Assembly (NCBI RefSeq): GCF_014696105.1
Contig: NZ_JACJPO010000074.1
Coordinates: forward strand, 1-64,000
From: Microcoleus sp. FACHB-1515
GTDB taxonomy: Bacteria > Cyanobacteriota > Cyanobacteriia > Elainellales > Elainellaceae
Direction of reading: 5' to 3'
Length of the DNA stretch: 64,000 bases
A program made the position numbers and the translations under genes. The notes under the pieces are model-generated. The model was not told where the DNA came from. It made no database searches and worked only from the letters and a program-made list of their open reading frames with translations. Below, in pieces: positions 18,683 through 25,121 of this stretch (positions are counted from its first letter, which is position 1; each line of letters starts with the position of its first letter).

Positions 18683-19273
18683 ATGACTGCCCTGATTCAG
18701 CCTCCCTTCAACCTTGAACAGCGCGTTGTTTTGCCGAGTGCGACTTGGCAGCAGTACGAAAATTTGTTGGCAACGCTGGGCGACTATCCAGGATTGCGCT
18801 TGATTTATCTGGAAGGAATGCTCGAAATTTTCATGCCCTCGCCGGAACACGAACTGCTGAAAAAAACGATCGCCCGACTGATCGAACGCTACGCCGAAGA
18901 AGTTGATATTCCGCTACATGGCTGCGGCTCAGCAACGTTTCGACGAGAAGCAAAAGCGCGAGGATTAGAACCGGATGAATGCTATTGCGTCGGAGTGTTG
19001 AAAGATTTGCCGGATTTTGCGATCGAAATCAGTTTAACCAGCGGCATCAACAAACTTGCAGTCTATCAAGGACTCGGTGTTTCTGAAGTTTTAATTTGGC
19101 AAGACGATCGACTCACGCTGTATCAACTGCAAGCAGAACACTATCAAGAAACATCCAGCAGTCAGTTTTTCCCAGGTCTCGACCTCCAACTGTTTGCCCA
19201 ATTTATTCGACCGCAGGAGCAACCGCAAGCCGTGAAAGATTTTTTGCAGGCAGTTCGCTCATCTCAAAATTGA
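18683..19273 (+). CDS. Uma2 family (DUF820) endonuclease-fold protein
   Basis: The 196-residue protein has the restriction-endonuclease-like PD-(D/E)xK fold of the Uma2 family, hugely expanded in cyanobacteria and of unclear role. Visible motifs include LIYLEGMLEIFMPSPEHE near residues 33-50, EPDECYCV (about 96-103) and PDFAIEISLTS, the core D...E-x-S segment. Strand/helix pattern QGLGVSEVLIWQDDRLTLYQL closes the fold. It is shortly downstream of the importer but unrelated. Another Uma2 protein lies at 29688. Confidence 0.87.
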   Translation: MTALIQPPFNLEQRVVLPSATWQQYENLLATLGDYPGLRLIYLEGMLEIFMPSPEHELLKKTIARLIERYAEEVDIPLHGCGSATFRREAKARGLEPDECYCVGVLKDLPDFAIEISLTSGINKLAVYQGLGVSEVLIWQDDRLTLYQLQAEHYQETSSSQFFPGLDLQLFAQFIRPQEQPQAVKDFLQAVRSSQN

Positions 19274-19360
19274 GACAAAAATCCGGATTCACGAACCAAT
19301 AACAGAATCTAACAATCCAGCGATCGCTCCTAATCAAAAAATTTGCGCTTTTTGTCACAC

Positions 19361-19813
19361 ATGACTAATTCAATTTCCGCTCAGACAAACGATCGAATTA
19401 CTCATATCATCGCGACGCTTTGGCAGGATTTGCCGACGCTGTTTGAACGGGATATTTCCTACGATATTTACAGCCAAGACATCTTTTTCAAAGATCCGGT
19501 GAATACGTTCAAGTGGAAATTCAACTATCGGATTATTTTCTGGACGTTGCGCTTTCATGCTCGCTTATTTTTCACCGAAATCCATTTCGACGTTCACGAA
19601 ATTACCCATCCCGAACCCGATCGCATCTTTGTCACTTGGACAGTACGCGGAACTCTGCGCGTTCCTTGGCGATCGAAACTTTTATTTAACGGCAACTCCA
19701 ACTACACGCTGAATGAAAAACAACAGATTTATCGGCATATTGATTCCTGGGATCGATCGCCTCAAGAAATTTTGCGACAGTTTTTTCGTCCCGCTTCGCA
19801 GCCGCCCACTTAA
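19361..19813 (+). CDS. DUF2358 family protein
   Basis: The 150-residue protein belongs to DUF2358, a cyanobacteria/plastid family with a cystatin/NTF2-like fold and no established function. Motifs LWQDLPTLFERDISYDIYSQD, FFKDPVNTFKWKFNYRII and the C-terminal IYRHIDSWDRSPQEILRQFF are recognisable. The start is ATG 19361 (MTNSISAQ) rather than 19343. Its last 101 bases overlap the annotated beginning of the cytochrome gene in another frame, and the family-conserved C-terminus shows that this part is truly coded in this frame. Confidence 0.84.
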   Translation: MTNSISAQTNDRITHIIATLWQDLPTLFERDISYDIYSQDIFFKDPVNTFKWKFNYRIIFWTLRFHARLFFTEIHFDVHEITHPEPDRIFVTWTVRGTLRVPWRSKLLFNGNSNYTLNEKQQIYRHIDSWDRSPQEILRQFFRPASQPPT

Positions 19814-20144
19814 CATTTTGCTGGGCATTTTGCTGGCGTTTATCTGCCTGTGGCTGACCCTGATTCCGCCCGCTTTTGCTGCCGATCTTGCCAACGGTGC
19901 AGCCGTGTTTGAAGCTCGCTGCGTTGGCTGTCACGTCAACGGTGGCAACATTGTTCGACGCAACAAAACGCTGAAGCAAAAAGCGCTGCAAAAATTCGGC
20001 ATGGATTCGATCGAAGCCGTTGAAGCGATCGTCACCAACGGCAAAAACAATATGTCCGCATACAAAGACAAATTAACTGAAGAGCAAATTCACGATGTTG
20101 CGGCTTACGTTCTCGATCGAGCGGCAGCAGATTGGCGTTCATGA
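19713..20144 (+). CDS. petJ: Cytochrome c6-like lumenal electron carrier
   Basis: Cytochrome c6 carries electrons in the thylakoid lumen from cytochrome b6f to photosystem I or the terminal oxidase. The frame encodes 143 residues: a long N-terminus, a Sec signal (NILLGILLAFICLWLTLIPPAFA, trimmed here to its core at residues 34-55), then a mature domain starting ADLANGAAVFEARC. The heme site is CVGCH and the axial methionine lies in KNNMSAY. The mature domain ends HDVAAYVLDRAAADW. The ligand loop NMSAYKDKL differs from the classical AMPAFGGRL, so this may be a c6B/c6C-type isoform. The true start is uncertain: the only ATG lies inside the DUF2358 gene, and in-frame TTGs occur at 19818 and 19830. 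Confidence 0.82.
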   Translation: MKNNRFIGILIPGIDRLKKFCDSFFVPLRSRPLNILLGILLAFICLWLTLIPPAFAADLANGAAVFEARCVGCHVNGGNIVRRNKTLKQKALQKFGMDSIEAVEAIVTNGKNNMSAYKDKLTEEQIHDVAAYVLDRAAADWRS

Positions 20145-20678
20145 CGCTTTTTGCGCGACTGTTTTCCATTCTTGAATAACAAACGGCGGCACAGTTAATT
20201 TCAGGGGTTCGGCAGTCGGAAGATATAGTTCGATCGCTGGATTGCCGTTTAGCTCAAACATAACCGGACGCAAATCATACTCGCCTGCTGTGTTTGGAAG
20301 TGGTGTATCGGTGACAGGAAAAGCCGTCCAAGTTTGACCATCTCGCGTTGAAATGGTGAGCGGTTGTCTGGTCAATTCTGCGCCACCCGGAAAGCCGACT
20401 AATCGCAGATTCAAACTATCAGTTTCACCCGCTTTCATGCGCTTGTAAAACACAATTTGCCAAGCGGTTTGATGCTCGTCGCGCAGCGTTTGCAGCGATC
20501 GCCACAGGACGCGATCGCCCGCTTCAGAATAGCGATGAGTTGAGGCAGAAGCAGCCGAGGGTGAACCGAATAGCAAGAGAGCGATCGCCAACCATCCACA
20601 CAGCCAAACGCGGCAGCGCTGCTTGTCAAGATGTGCGGGAGAGAACCGATAATAGAAGCCTGTACGAATCCGAGACAT
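20139..20678 (-). CDS. DUF3122 family exported protein
   Basis: The 179-residue protein has a signal peptide (CRVWLCGWLAIALLLFG followed by SAASAS, about residues 22-46). The mature domain starts HRYSEAGDRVLWRSLQTLRDEH, where the arginine/leucine-rich opening and the WQIVFYKRM strand are typical of DUF3122. The rest is beta-rich and ends PPFVIQEWKTVAQ. It presumably acts in the periplasm or lumen; no function is assigned to the family. It converges on the cytochrome gene with a six-base overlap at the stops. Confidence 0.8.
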   Translation of the reverse strand: MSRIRTGFYYRFSPAHLDKQRCRVWLCGWLAIALLLFGSPSAASASTHRYSEAGDRVLWRSLQTLRDEHQTAWQIVFYKRMKAGETDSLNLRLVGFPGGAELTRQPLTISTRDGQTWTAFPVTDTPLPNTAGEYDLRPVMFELNGNPAIELYLPTAEPLKLTVPPFVIQEWKTVAQKAS

Positions 20679-20681
20679 TCA

Positions 20682-20918
20682 ATGCGCTGTGCGATTTCGA
20701 GCCGATCGGGGCAAATTTTAGCAGAAGGTGAGCTTTTTATCGATCAAGATGAAAGCGGCAACTTGCGCCTTAACCTGCGTACCGATCGCGGACGATTGAT
20801 TCAAGGCGGCGCGATCGATGCAGACGGCAGCATGACAGAAGCCAGTCGCGTTCTGTTTCGCCAGTTTTTCGAGGTTTGGGGCATGAGCGATCTAACGCTG
20901 ATCGCCAAGGTGAAGTAA
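20682..20918 (+). CDS. Small soluble protein, unknown
   Basis: The frame encodes 78 residues beginning MRCAISSRSGQILAEGELF and ending FFEVWGMSDLTLIAKVK. The beta-hairpin pattern (ILAEGELFIDQDESGNLRLNL, shown here in part) and acidic turns look like a genuine small protein, and no alternative gene covers the region. It starts four bases from the divergent DUF3122 start, which leaves no room for a normal promoter pair outside coding sequence. No motif was recognised; it could be a chance open frame. Confidence 0.5.
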   Translation: MRCAISSRSGQILAEGELFIDQDESGNLRLNLRTDRGRLIQGGAIDADGSMTEASRVLFRQFFEVWGMSDLTLIAKVK

Positions 20919-20987
20919 GGCTGTTCTAGCGAAGTTCCTAATTTTAAATTGTTACAAATCTTCACAATTATCAGAGATTTCCCCAAC

Positions 20988-21094
20988 CTTTCCACAGTCT
21001 TTCCACAGAGTCAGCAAATGTTTTCCACAGGTCAATTGAAGTTTTCCACAACCCTCCACGCAGCAATGCGGGCTGAGTTGCTGCCTGTGGAGAA
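20988..21094. other. oriC: Cluster of DnaA boxes, candidate replication origin
   Basis: Four same-direction boxes lie at 20988-20996 (CTTTCCACA), 20999-21007 (CTTTCCACA), 21021-21029 (TTTTCCACA) and 21042-21050 (TTTTCCACA). A fifth, inverted box is at 21086-21094 (TGTGGAGAA). TTTTCCACA is the preferred cyanobacterial DnaA box. An AT-rich stretch (20938-20980) lies directly to the left and could serve as the unwinding element. dnaA and dnaN are not in the window, so this may instead be a DnaA-regulated or DnaA-titrating site. The 468 bases between 20919 and 21386 hold no other gene. Confidence 0.6.
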
Positions 21095-21386
21095 CTTCGA
21101 TCGCCTGCAAAATCCTTGTTACAGGCCATCAAGCTTTGAAGTAATGTAACGAAAATCAGCTTCAAACCCGCATTCCTTCGTGAAGTTGAATTTTATCTAA
21201 AGGCAGTCTTAACTTTTCGCAACGTTGACACCTTTGCCCGCCTAGCCGCAGAATGTGCCCACTGAGGAAACGAGCGCACAGCGAACTGCACTTCAACCCT
21301 CGATCGACTGCGATCGACGCTGCAATTCATCTAGTGCAGTCCTAGCGTTGCCGTCTCAAATTCCATTCACCCCCGCAGAGGTTTCC

Positions 21387-21611
21387 ATGTACGCAACCGT
21401 CAGCATTCTGGCCGAAATCCCCGAAGAACTGCATGAATCACTCACGGGCTATCTCGAAACGCACCCCGACTGGGATTTCGATCGCGTCCTCGCCGCCTCT
21501 TTGTCGCTGTTTCTGCTGCAAAACGGCACAGGCGAAACGCCCGAAACTTCGCGCAACTATCGCCGTGCGGCTCGCGTGTATCTCGACAGTTTGTTTAATC
21601 ACGCGGTCTAG
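21387..21611 (+). CDS. DUF2811 family small protein
   Basis: The 74-residue protein is a near-complete match to the cyanobacterial DUF2811 pattern: SILAEIPEELHESLTGYLE, THPDWDFDRVLAASLSLFLL, then RAARVYLDSLF. It is an acidic, all-helical, soluble protein of unknown role, with the look of a small regulatory or ribbon-helix-helix-like dimer. The start is ATG 21387; the longer frame upstream reads unlike the family. It follows the DnaA-box region and precedes hemJ by about 100 bases. Confidence 0.85.
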   Translation: MYATVSILAEIPEELHESLTGYLETHPDWDFDRVLAASLSLFLLQNGTGETPETSRNYRRAARVYLDSLFNHAV

Positions 21612-21712
21612 CTTGTTTGCTAGCAAGTTTGCAGTTCTGTAAACCTTGTCCTGTGGCCGCGATCGAACTTGATAGGATCGAACAGAAAAATAGTCGAGAA
21701 ATCCTTAAATTC

Positions 21713-22300
21713 ATGGCTTATCTCTGGTTCAAAGCGTTTCACATTGTCGGCATTGTGGCTTGGTTTGCCGGATTGTTCTACCTGCCTCGGCTGTTTGTCT
21801 ATCACGCCGAAGCCAACGAGCAGCCCGAACCCGCTCGATCGATTTTGCAAAATCAATATCAGGTGATGGAAAAGCGGCTGTATCGGCTGATCATGACGCC
21901 TGCTTTGGTACTGACCTTGACAATGGCGATCGCAATGGTGATCGCTGCCCCCGACCTGCTCAAACAGCGCTGGCTGCACATCAAAATCGCGCTTGTCGTC
22001 TGTATGCTGATCTACGACCACTACTGCTTGCGTCTGATGAAGCAGATGGCACGAGGCGAATTTCGCTTCACCGGACAGCAGTTCCGCTGGTTCAACGAAA
22101 TTCCCACCGTGTTTTTTGTGACGATTATTATGCTGGCCGTGTTCAAGAACAATTTCCCCACCAATGCAGCTTCCTGGGCGATCGTGGCGATGGTGGTTGC
22201 GATGGCGGCGATCATTCAGCTTTATGCCCGCAAGCGGCGGCTCGATCGCGAACGGGACGCTGCAATTCCCACCAGCGAAGTCGAAGCGGGTGCATCTTAA
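21713..22300 (+). CDS. hemJ: HemJ-type protoporphyrinogen IX oxidase
   Basis: HemJ oxidises protoporphyrinogen IX to protoporphyrin IX, the last common step towards heme and chlorophyll, and is the usual form in cyanobacteria. The 195-residue membrane protein (ATG 21713) starts MAYLWFKAFHIVGIVAWFAGLF, with the conserved histidine in the first helix, then LPRLFVYHAE. Four to five helices follow, with KRLYRLIMTPA and KIALVVCMLIYDHYC typical. The charged tail ends the protein. The candidate structured RNA starts about 95 bases downstream. Confidence 0.93.
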   Translation: MAYLWFKAFHIVGIVAWFAGLFYLPRLFVYHAEANEQPEPARSILQNQYQVMEKRLYRLIMTPALVLTLTMAIAMVIAAPDLLKQRWLHIKIALVVCMLIYDHYCLRLMKQMARGEFRFTGQQFRWFNEIPTVFFVTIIMLAVFKNNFPTNAASWAIVAMVVAMAAIIQLYARKRRLDRERDAAIPTSEVEAGAS

Positions 22301-22357
22301 GAATCGACGGCTGAAATGTCAAGATTCGCCGAAATCGATCGAATTCGGTTTTCCCCC

Positions 22358-22388
22358 TTGACCCGAAGCGATGCAAAGTCGCTAAAAT
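22358..22388 (+). promoter_or_regulatory. Sigma-70-type promoter for the structured RNA
   Basis: A -35 element TTGACC (22358-22363) and a -10 element TAAAAT (22383-22388) are separated by 19 bases, slightly longer than ideal. Transcription would begin near 22395. No open frame starts downstream, which fits an RNA gene. Confidence 0.6.
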
Positions 22389-22395
22389 GATCGAC

Positions 22396-22615
22396 AGGTG
22401 TAGCTGCGACGTTGGTGACTGCCAATAATGTTTTATGATCTATGCCTTGTTTACGACGGGACTCAAGATGTCTCAGTGGCAGTAGACCAAGCTTGTACTT
22501 GGAAACTTTAAACTGAGGCCACGATTCCCACCCTGGATTATTCCAGGTCAAAAGCTGAGGTAAGACGGCGTTGCGGTGAACCTTTGAGAAGTCCTTCCCT
22601 TGCGAAGGGCTTTTT
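22396..22615 (+). ncRNA. Structured non-coding RNA, possible 6S RNA
   Basis: The region between hemJ and the nuclease gene folds as a long closed rod. AGGT (22396-22399) pairs with ACCT, and GCGACG (22405-22410) pairs fully with CGTTGC (about 22569-22574). Inside are CTCAGT/ACTGAG, the hairpin CCAAG...CTTGG and the hairpin CCTGG-attatt-CCAGG. It ends at a terminator, CCCTT-GCG-AAGGG (22597-22609) plus TTTTT. A promoter precedes it. A closed rod of about 200 nt with a central bubble matches 6S (SsaA) RNA, the RNA-polymerase-binding RNA, but the assignment rests on shape and size, not on a sequence match. Confidence 0.5.
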
Positions 22616-22654
22616 GCTTTCTGGGTTGGTTACGCGATCGACCTCCGGTGAAAA

Positions 22655-23140
22655 TCACGACGCTGCCTGAGTGCGAAACTGCGTCGGGGTTTGTCGCATC
22701 GGCTGAGATGGATTCCAAATGCCCTGACCGAGAATGCGAGCTTTTTCTTGAGCATGGGCAAGGCGATCGTCGTAAGGAGACAGCACGTTCGATCGAACCA
22801 AGACCAATCCTTCTTCAATCAACTGTTCATTCACGAAGGCGCGATCGAGCCACACCAAAGCCGAACGATAGCTTGTTGATTCGATCGGCGCAAACTCCAA
22901 CCGGACTATCTGCCCTTCGATCAATTCTTGCAGGCGCTGTTTGGCTTGATTTGCCCAAGGTTGCTGACGCGGATCGGGAGCTTCAACGCCGAGCAGACTG
23001 ACCGTTTGGATTTGCGAATTGAGGCGAACTTCGATCGTTTGGCCGCTCGTGACGCGCGTGACCAGTCCGGTTTCGATCGATCGCGGTGCTGCCTGACAGC
23101 TTGTCAGCAGCATCGCGATCAGAACGAAGCTAATCTTCAT
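22655..23140 (-). CDS. SNase-like (thermonuclease family) lipoprotein
   Basis: The 161-residue product starts at ATG 23140, overlapping the ferredoxin stop by 11 bases. A short lipoprotein signal ends LLTSC with Cys15 as the anchor. The staphylococcal-nuclease/OB-fold domain follows: VTRVTSGQTIEVRLNSQIQTV, LLGVEAPD, WANQAKQRLQELIEGQIV, and RSALVWLDRAFVNEQLIEEGL. Typical catalytic residues of true SNases (Arg, Glu, Arg) are only partly evident, so it may bind rather than cut nucleic acid. It should be anchored outside the cytoplasmic membrane. A longer upstream frame exists but is the ferredoxin's shadow. Confidence 0.8.
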   Translation of the reverse strand: MKISFVLIAMLLTSCQAAPRSIETGLVTRVTSGQTIEVRLNSQIQTVSLLGVEAPDPRQQPWANQAKQRLQELIEGQIVRLEFAPIESTSYRSALVWLDRAFVNEQLIEEGLVLVRSNVLSPYDDRLAHAQEKARILGQGIWNPSQPMRQTPTQFRTQAAS

Positions 23141-23492
23141 CCAGCGGCAAACCGCGCCGGACTTTTCCTTTACCAAAGTGTTGACCGAACTGAAGCTCAT
23201 ACACTTCGTCTTCGTTTTGCGTTTCAACTTTGAGATCCGAACAGGCATAGCTGACGCACAGCAAAGCATAGGTTTCTTGCAGCTTGGGCGACAAGCCCAT
23301 CGCTTCCGGCTGATAGATGTCGCCGGACAAAACCCGAACCGCGCAGGTCGTGCAGGCTCCATTTCGGCAGGCAAACGGCAACTTGACGCCTTGGGCTTCA
23401 GCGCTGTGCAGGATGTAGCGATCGCCTGGAACTTCGACCAGATGGCGCTTTCCGGTTTGGCGATCGAAAATTTCAATGGTGTGGTAAGGCAT
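23130..23492 (-). CDS. [2Fe-2S] ferredoxin, FdC2-like with C-terminal extension
   Basis: The 120-residue protein carries a plant-type [2Fe-2S] site, with Cys42, Cys47, Cys50 and Cys79 in a C-x4-C-x2-C-x28-C pattern (CRNGACTTC ... LLCVS) and an extra Cys84. About 30 residues extend past the normal end (EVYELQFGQHFGKGKVRR), as in ferredoxin C2 (FdC2), a low-abundance isoform of cyanobacteria and chloroplasts thought to donate electrons in specialised reactions. The role here is inferred from that resemblance. It is the first gene of a pair with the nuclease-like lipoprotein, which it overlaps by 11 bases. Confidence 0.85.
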   Translation of the reverse strand: MPYHTIEIFDRQTGKRHLVEVPGDRYILHSAEAQGVKLPFACRNGACTTCAVRVLSGDIYQPEAMGLSPKLQETYALLCVSYACSDLKVETQNEDEVYELQFGQHFGKGKVRRGLPLDED

Positions 23493-23635
23493 GAATCACG
23501 CGAAAAGGTCGTACAGACTTTGATCATAAAGCGATCGACACCACCACAGGCCGAACGAAACAAGCCGCGCTTTCAGTGTGCCCGGATTTCTGCTAACATA
23601 GCCACTTGCGTGGGTAGAGTTTTCTACCGCCATCG

Positions 23636-23722
23636 GGAGAGATGGCCGAGTGGTTGAAGGCGCAGCACTGGAAATGCTGTTTAGGGGTAACTCTAACGAG
23701 GGTTCGAATCCCTCTCTCTCCG
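23636..23722 (+). tRNA. tRNA-Ser (GGA anticodon)
   Basis: An 87-nt class II tRNA: acceptor GGAGAGA (23636-23642) pairs with TCTCTCC (23715-23721), with discriminator G at 23722. The D-arm begins TGGCCGAGTGG. The anticodon stem-loop is CAGCA-CTGGAAA-TGCTG with anticodon GGA, reading UCC/UCU. A long variable arm (TTAGGGGTAACTCTAA) and T-arm GAGGG-TTCGAAT-CCCTC complete it. CCA is not encoded. Confidence 0.96.
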
Positions 23723-23825
23723 TTCTTTTCTCAAGACAAAAGCGATCGAGTCTCGATAAGTTTGGTGGCGGTGGTTCGATCGATCGCTAACAGGAGTTAC
23801 GCAGGAGAAATCTTAAACTGGAGAA

Positions 23826-23940
23826 ATGAGCTTCACTAAAGTGGACTACTGCCAGTACCTGCTGAGCAGTCCCATTAACTACACGGTGACGAATTTGGCC
23901 GACCCTCTAGAGGGCAGCAGTCACGACCGCATCAACCTTG
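23826..23940 (+). pseudogene. N-terminal remnant of an IS701-like transposase
   Basis: From ATG 23826 the frame reads MSFTKVDYCQYLLSSPINY then TVTNLADPLEGSSHDRIN before it runs into unrelated sequence. YCQYLLSS-INYT-TNLAD-EG-SHD-IN is the well-known N-terminus of cyanobacterial IS701-type DDE transposases. The remaining more than 300 residues are missing. The break falls near 23938, where a different transposase remnant starts. Confidence 0.7.
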
Positions 23941-23942
23941 GA

Positions 23943-24284
23943 TGGCCGCCCTGCAAGCAGGATGCTTGTTGGCTCCAATGACGTTTTTGATGCAACCGAG
24001 ACTTGTTTGAGTTGTGGTTGGAGGCGTGCTCAGTGCCGCAATTGCAGCCGGGGGGTGTCATCGTGATTGACAATGCCAGTTTTCATCTGGGTCAAGCCAT
24101 TGAAGAGATTGTGGCGCCAGCAGGATGTGAGATTGGGTACTTGCCCTCCTATTGTCCAGATTGGAACAAGATTGAACACGGGTGGAGTGTGCTCAAGCAT
24201 TGGATGCGACAACGGTGGGATGAGTTTGAGACCTTTCGTGATTGGGTCGATGCTGCCAAAAACCGTCCTAACCTGTCTGCGTAG
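23943..24284 (+). pseudogene. C-terminal remnant of an IS630-family transposase
   Basis: The sequence encodes AALQAGCLLAPMTF, then after a one-base shift in the T5 run (about 23983-23987) continues DATETCLFELWLEACSVPQL. Next come VIVIDNASFHLGQAIEEIV, CEIGYLPSYCPDWNKIEHGW and VLKHWMRQRWDEF. These are the second catalytic aspartate (VIDNASFH) and the YSPDxNxIEHxW glutamate motif of IS630/DDE_3 transposases. The N-terminal half is gone, the frame is shifted and the end is degenerate, so the copy is dead. Confidence 0.8.
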
Positions 24285-24316
24285 CGCTATATTTCTAGCT
24301 ACATAGTTCTAAAAGA

Positions 24317-24350
24317 GGCGATCGACCTTGTTCAGGGTCGATCGCCTTTT
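24317..24350 (+). terminator. Strong terminator hairpin
   Basis: GGCGATCGACC (24317-24327) pairs with GGTCGATCGCC (24336-24346), followed by TTTT and preceded by AAAA, so it could act in both directions. It closes the insertion-sequence remnant region. Confidence 0.7.
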
Positions 24351-24518
24351 CCGTTTCTTGAGCAGCCGCAGTGTCACCCTCAACGAACTACGAGGACGCT
24401 GAGTTCAGGCAAATTTGCATTGAGAACTACGAAGATTGGCGATCGAATGCTTTCCAGCGCGATTCAGAAACCTGGAGTTTTATAGAATCGTCAAAGCAGT
24501 CAGTGATAGGCGATCGCA

Positions 24519-25121
24519 ATGCCCTTCCCCCAATTCTCCCGCCTCAATCCCCCAATCTGTGTCGTCGCACTTCTGATCGCGATCGCTGTTCTGCCGAGTG
24601 GAAACGCGATCGCTCAGTCCCCTAGCTTGGATGAGACAACGCTGTTGCTGCTGACTGATCCGCTCGATCCGAACTTGCTGGAACCGGGAGCCACGCCTGC
24701 GGACGGATCGATCGTTACAGCAGAAACGGTTGAGCAAAATCCACCTGCGGGTCTGACGCTGCCGAGCCTGTGGTGGACACAAGAGCAGTTTGGCGGAAAG
24801 CTGCTTGCCACCTGGATTGCAAACGCTGGCTTAGATGGCACACCGCCGCGTGTTGATTTGATCGTCAACCAGCAGATTTGGAGCAGCTACAGCTACCTAG
24901 AGCGCTATACGTTTCTCAATCAGTTCGGCACAGCAGCGCAGGATTTTGGCTACAGCACTCGCATTTTTAACCGTCAGCAAGAACTGTTGGCCGCCTACAT
25001 TTGTCCTGATGCGGCAGATGGTTCATGCAGCGTGTTTCTCGATTCGTCCGGGCCTGGCGGCTTTCAGGGCGGCTTTACGATCTCACCGTTTCCCACAAGC
25101 GGCGGTACTGGTCAACCGTAG
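24519..25121 (+). CDS. Exported protein of unknown function
   Basis: The 200-residue product has a signal peptide (CVVALLIAIAVLPSG, cleavage probably after AIAQ near residue 33). A Leu/Pro-rich linker (LLLLTDPLDPNLLEPG) follows. The mature core is aromatic-rich (LPSLWWTQEQFGGKLLATW, DLIVNQQIWSSYSYLERY, FLNQFGTAAQDFGY) and contains two cysteines (YICPDAADGSCSVF) likely bridged. The tail is Gly/Ser-rich. It resembles conserved cyanobacterial secreted proteins without known function. Its last 47 bases overlap the end of the convergent binding-protein gene. Confidence 0.72.
   Translation: MPFPQFSRLNPPICVVALLIAIAVLPSGNAIAQSPSLDETTLLLLTDPLDPNLLEPGATPADGSIVTAETVEQNPPAGLTLPSLWWTQEQFGGKLLATWIANAGLDGTPPRVDLIVNQQIWSSYSYLERYTFLNQFGTAAQDFGYSTRIFNRQQELLAAYICPDAADGSCSVFLDSSGPGGFQGGFTISPFPTSGGTGQP

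Noticed and set aside
22297-22551. Reverse 84-codon frame after hemJ
   Set aside because: It runs opposite the promoter and stems of the structured RNA and has no protein-like conservation.
22655-23563. 302-codon version of the SNase-like gene
   Set aside because: The first 141 codons are an out-of-frame read of the ferredoxin; the lipoprotein signal starts at 23140.
24371-24625. Forward 84-codon frame before the exported protein gene
   Set aside because: It overlaps the start of the 24519 gene in another frame and has no supporting motif.
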